Shown here one piece after another: positions 61,115-64,000 of a stretch of DNA of 64,000 bases; position 1 is the first letter of the stretch, and each line of letters starts with the position of its first letter. The notes below the pieces were generated by a model. That model worked only from the letters and a program-made list of their open reading frames with translations, searched no databases and was not told where the DNA came from. The position numbers were made by a program, and so were the translations under genes. Origin of the DNA: JAEZDC01 sp036676415 (GTDB lineage: Bacteria > Bacteroidota > Bacteroidia > Chitinophagales > Chitinophagaceae); NCBI GenBank assembly GCA_036676415.1, contig JAKFCX010000017.1, forward strand, positions 7,227-71,226, read 5' to 3'.

Positions 61115-62467
61115 ATGCAGATAAAACAATGGGAAGATAAAAACCTCGCACATTTCAGTTATGCTATTTTGGATGAGGGTGAGAAGAAGATCATACTAAT
61201 AGATCCTTCCCGAAATCCGCAACAATATCTTGATTATGCAAAAGAAAATAATGCAACGATCACAGGTGTTATCGAAACACATCCGCATGCTGATTTTGTG
61301 AGCAGCCATTTAGAAATCAGCCAGGCTACAGGTGCTACCATTTATGTAAGCAGCCTTATAGGTGCAAGCTATGAACATACTGCGTTTGATGATGGCAATA
61401 CAATCGGGTTAGGAAAAATTAAATTAATTGCTTTACATACACCTGGTCACTCTCCTGACAGCATATCAATACTATTGGAAGACGATGGTAAACAGCATGC
61501 AGTTTTTACCGGAGATACACTTTTTATCGGTGATTGTGGAAGACCCGACCTGAGAGAAGGTGCAGGAAACCTGAGAAGTTCAAGATTGGAACTTGCTAAA
61601 ACTATGTATCACACTTTACGGGATAAATTAATTCCGCTGAATGATGATGTATTGCTGTATCCTGCTCACGGTGCTGGAACATTATGCGGTAAAGGTTTGA
61701 GCAAAGCCAACAGCAGTACTATGGGAAAAGAAAAGGAAACCAACTGGTCATTGCAACCCATGACTGAGGAAGAATTTGTGAATGCGCTTTTAAGTGATCA
61801 GCCATTTGTGCCAGCGTATTTTCCGTTTGATGTAGAGATCAATAGAAAAGGTGCAGCACCATTTAAGAATAGCATCCAGTCTGTTTTGATTGGAGCGGAG
61901 CTGAAAACTGAAAACGATAATTCCAGGTTAGATAAAGCTGTTGTGATTGTTGATGCAAGAAAGGAAGATGAATTTAAAAAAGCACATCTCCCAAATTCAA
62001 TCAACCTGATGGAAGGTGCAAAATTTGAAACATGGCTGGGAAGTATCGTTAAACCTGGAGAGCCATTTTATTTAGCAGCGGAGAATACAGATCAATTGCA
62101 AAGATTAATTGAACGTACTGCTGCAATAGGGTACGAACAACAGGTAAAAGAAGCATTTGTTTTAAGTAATGGAACTGTTTCAGAACCAGCTTTAGACCTT
62201 GACACTTTCAAAAAGAATCCTTCGGCTTATACAATTGTAGATGTGAGAAATGCCTCGGAAGTAAAAGAGGGCAAACCGTTTGAGAGCAGTATATCTATTC
62301 CACTACCCGAGTTAAGGAACAGGGCGAATGAAGTTCCAACGGATAAGCCAATTGTTGTTCATTGTGCAGCAGGTTACCGAAGTGCTGCAGGCAGTTCTAT
62401 TTTACAATCATCTTTAAAAGATAAAGTAAAGGTTTTCGATTTGGGTGAAGCGATAAAGCAGTTTTAA
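61115..62467 (+). CDS. Metallo-beta-lactamase fold/rhodanese fusion (persulfide dioxygenase-like)
   Basis: A 450-aa protein. The N-terminal metallo-beta-lactamase domain (about 1-235) has the metal motif HPHADFVSSH (His56, His58, Asp60) and later LHTPGHSPDS and GDTLF. Two rhodanese-like domains follow: the first (about 265-360) lacks the active Cys (FYLAAEN), the second (about 365-450) has it (VVHCAAGYRSAAG). Such fusions oxidise or process glutathione- or protein-persulfide, with sulfite made for export by TauE. Operator 3 lies in its promoter. Confidence 0.9.
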   Translation: MQIKQWEDKNLAHFSYAILDEGEKKIILIDPSRNPQQYLDYAKENNATITGVIETHPHADFVSSHLEISQATGATIYVSSLIGASYEHTAFDDGNTIGLGKIKLIALHTPGHSPDSISILLEDDGKQHAVFTGDTLFIGDCGRPDLREGAGNLRSSRLELAKTMYHTLRDKLIPLNDDVLLYPAHGAGTLCGKGLSKANSSTMGKEKETNWSLQPMTEEEFVNALLSDQPFVPAYFPFDVEINRKGAAPFKNSIQSVLIGAELKTENDNSRLDKAVVIVDARKEDEFKKAHLPNSINLMEGAKFETWLGSIVKPGEPFYLAAENTDQLQRLIERTAAIGYEQQVKEAFVLSNGTVSEPALDLDTFKKNPSAYTIVDVRNASEVKEGKPFESSISIPLPELRNRANEVPTDKPIVVHCAAGYRSAAGSSILQSSLKDKVKVFDLGEAIKQF

Positions 62468-62512
62468 AATTCAAAATACCCAATAGCAAAACGCAATTAT
62501 AAAAGCTGGCAA

Positions 62513-63130
62513 ATGATTATTGAAAGCAAAGATCATTGGAATAATGTATACGCTTCAAAAGCAGAAAATGAAGTGAGCTGGTTTCAGCCCTACCCGAAAA
62601 CATCTATGGAGTTTGTAGAATTATTTAAACTGCCTTTAGATGCAAACATCATCGACATTGGTGGAGGTGACAGCCACTTTGTTGATGCATTACTTGAAAA
62701 GGGTTATCAGAATATTTGGGTGCTTGACATCTCCGCAAATGCTATTAACAGGGCAAAACAAAGATTAGGTAACAGGGCTTCAAAAGTGAATTGGATCGTT
62801 TCTGATATTACCGGGTTTGAACCACCGGTTCAATTTGACTTCTGGCATGATAGAGCCGCTTTTCATTTTCTAACTACCGGGGAAAAAGTTTACAAATATG
62901 TTTCCATTGCCGAAGATGCCATAAGAAAAGAAGGTTATTTAGTACTTGGTACATTCTCAGAGAACGGACCAACCAGGTGCAGTGGTTTAGAAATAAAACA
63001 ATATTCCGAAGCATCTATGTCAGCAAGATTTGAAGTGGCTTTTGATAGAATTAAGTGCATCACAGAAGATCATATCACACCAGGAAATACCATTCAGAAC
63101 TTTTTGTTCTGCTCTTTCAGAAAGAGGTAA
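62513..63130 (+). CDS. SAM-dependent methyltransferase
   Basis: A 205-aa class I methyltransferase with the SAM motif IIDIGGGDSHFVDALL, motif II LDISANAINRAKQRL and an acidic motif (SDITGF). It follows the MBL-rhodanese gene by 45 nt and could belong to the same unit. Some proteins of this type methylate thiols or sulfide, which would fit, but the substrate is unassigned. Confidence 0.82.
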   Translation: MIIESKDHWNNVYASKAENEVSWFQPYPKTSMEFVELFKLPLDANIIDIGGGDSHFVDALLEKGYQNIWVLDISANAINRAKQRLGNRASKVNWIVSDITGFEPPVQFDFWHDRAAFHFLTTGEKVYKYVSIAEDAIRKEGYLVLGTFSENGPTRCSGLEIKQYSEASMSARFEVAFDRIKCITEDHITPGNTIQNFLFCSFRKR

Positions 63131-63142
63131 GTTCACTTTGAC

Positions 63143-63826
63143 TCAGATCAGGTCAAATGCCCTGGCATATTGCGACCATACAAAAAGATTATTTGTATCA
63201 AGTTTTTGTTTGATGTTTTTCCTGTGAGTGTCAACTGTATGAGGTGATACGAATAACTCTTCTGCAATTTCATTCGTACTTTTCCCAAGTACAACATGTT
63301 TCAGAATCATTTTTTCACGTTTGGTAAGATCATGAAATTTGTCACCATTTTGTCGCAAAAAATTATTCTCCTCTAACAAACGGCTCACCTTCTGGCTAAG
63401 ATGATGGTTCGGGTCTATCGGTATTGCTATTCCAATAGTAAGTAAAGGGTTTCCATTTTCATCACGCATGAATATTTTTACCGAGGTACAATACCATTCC
63501 CAGGGATAATTTTCATTTCTACGTACCTGCTGAAATAAGGCCACCAATTCATTGTCGTTGTTTCTTTCAAGCAGCCCGATCATTTTTGGCACCTGCTCTT
63601 TGGTCTCCTCTTCATTAAAAAATTTTGCGTGATATTTCGGTCCCATTTCGATCAATTCATCTAAGCTCACTCCAAGAATATCAAGACCACGTTGCGACAT
63701 GTACTCAATGGAAAGATCCCGCATATTATGTATCAGCACAATACCTGGCATCTCGTCGGCTATCAATTTTATTTCATTGATCCGATTCCGGATCTTTTCT
63801 TTTAGGGTTGGGTTCTCAGTTAGCAT
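63143..63826 (-). CDS. PAS-domain LuxR-type transcription regulator
   Basis: 227 aa from the ATG at 63826 (MLTENPTLKEK); the longer frame is rejected. A PAS-like sensory domain (about 20-140) with ligand-binding fold and a C-terminal LuxR HTH (about 160-225): LTKREKMILKHVVLGKSTNEIAEELFVSPHTVDTHRKNIKQKL. There is no receiver domain, so it is not a classic response regulator. It is convergent with the methyltransferase gene, with a 12-nt gap. Its ligand and targets are unknown. Confidence 0.85.
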   Translation of the reverse strand: MLTENPTLKEKIRNRINEIKLIADEMPGIVLIHNMRDLSIEYMSQRGLDILGVSLDELIEMGPKYHAKFFNEEETKEQVPKMIGLLERNNDNELVALFQQVRRNENYPWEWYCTSVKIFMRDENGNPLLTIGIAIPIDPNHHLSQKVSRLLEENNFLRQNGDKFHDLTKREKMILKHVVLGKSTNEIAEELFVSPHTVDTHRKNIKQKLDTNNLFVWSQYARAFDLI

Positions 63827-64000
63827 TATATTCTTTTTCCAGTAGCGTCTATGAATTCTAAACTGCAAATAAAATTATCAAGATAAAAATATTTTGATTG
63901 CATACTTCTTCAGATCAAAGGTTTTTCTCATTGACAGGATTTCAAATGATTATAATCATAAACTATCACATATGCATTCGTCACCATCATTGTATTCAAA

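Overview
The window is about 64 kb of chromosome from a Bacteroidota bacterium, most likely of the family Chitinophagaceae or a close relative. Support comes from type IX secretion (T9SS) features (a SprE/PorW-like protein, an ELWxxDGT-repeat protein with a C-terminal sorting domain, a gliding-motility C-terminal domain), a TonB-receptor-like outer-membrane protein, an AtpZ/AtpI protein, an UpxY/NusG-like antiterminator, and promoters of the Bacteroidota type (TAnnTTTG -7 box, very short leaders). No rRNA, CRISPR array, complete insertion sequence or prophage is visible. One tRNA gene, tRNA-Leu(GAG), is present at 57052-57135.

Layout. 0-9.5 kb: penicillin acylase, small unknown proteins, YceI, succinyl-CoA ligase beta (sucC), a T9SS ELWxxDGT protein, then a minus-strand group (coiled-coil membrane protein, AtpZ, membrane protein, SprT-like). 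9.5-18.1 kb: SprE/PorW-like TPR protein, class A penicillin-binding protein, MtaB, a small protein, and Mrp. 18.2-26.2 kb: two separate Crp/Fnr-type regulator plus membrane-protein modules, and between them an OmpA lipoprotein, a CHASE3 histidine kinase with receiver, an RRM protein and a dihaem cytochrome. 26.3-34 kb: AI-2E transporter, a membrane phosphatase overlapping a phytol/diacylglycerol-kinase-like gene, PIG-L deacetylase, and a sodium:solute symporter coupled to a 39-aa membrane peptide. 34-43.6 kb (minus): an exopolysaccharide locus, wza and wzc homologues, terminator, UpxY-type antiterminator, flippase, deacetylase, two glycosyltransferases and a WcaJ-type phosphotransferase. Nearby are a gliding-CTD protein, an acyltransferase, a GH10 xylanase and an O-antigen-ligase-like protein. 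51-56 kb: M48 peptidase, AraC regulator, outer-membrane receptor. 57.2-63.1 kb: a reduced-sulfur (persulfide/sulfane) gene set led by a Crp/Fnr regulator, with TauE, two rhodaneses, small membrane proteins, two YeeE/YedE proteins, a metallo-beta-lactamase/rhodanese fusion and a methyltransferase; an orphan PAS-LuxR regulator closes the window.

The most striking signal is regulatory. All three Crp/Fnr-type regulators lie immediately upstream of a promoter carrying a palindrome whose centre is exactly 33.5 nt upstream of a TTTG (-7) box. For the sulfur set the same GTGAC-N4-GTCAC-like palindrome recurs before three transcription units, at 57872, 58761 and 61051. For the other two regulators different palindromes occur (19584-19599 and 25443-25458) with the same spacing. 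This is the geometry expected of class II activation (centre near -41.5) and suggests that each regulator switches on its own neighbour(s).

Other points of interest are a 24-25 nt repeat, part of the tRNA-Leu terminator, that brackets a 0.6-kb segment; a ~110-bp inverted-repeat element at 29438-29546; a 20-nt repeat shared between 4386 and 15149; and a 22-bp-period tandem repeat at 3586-3639.
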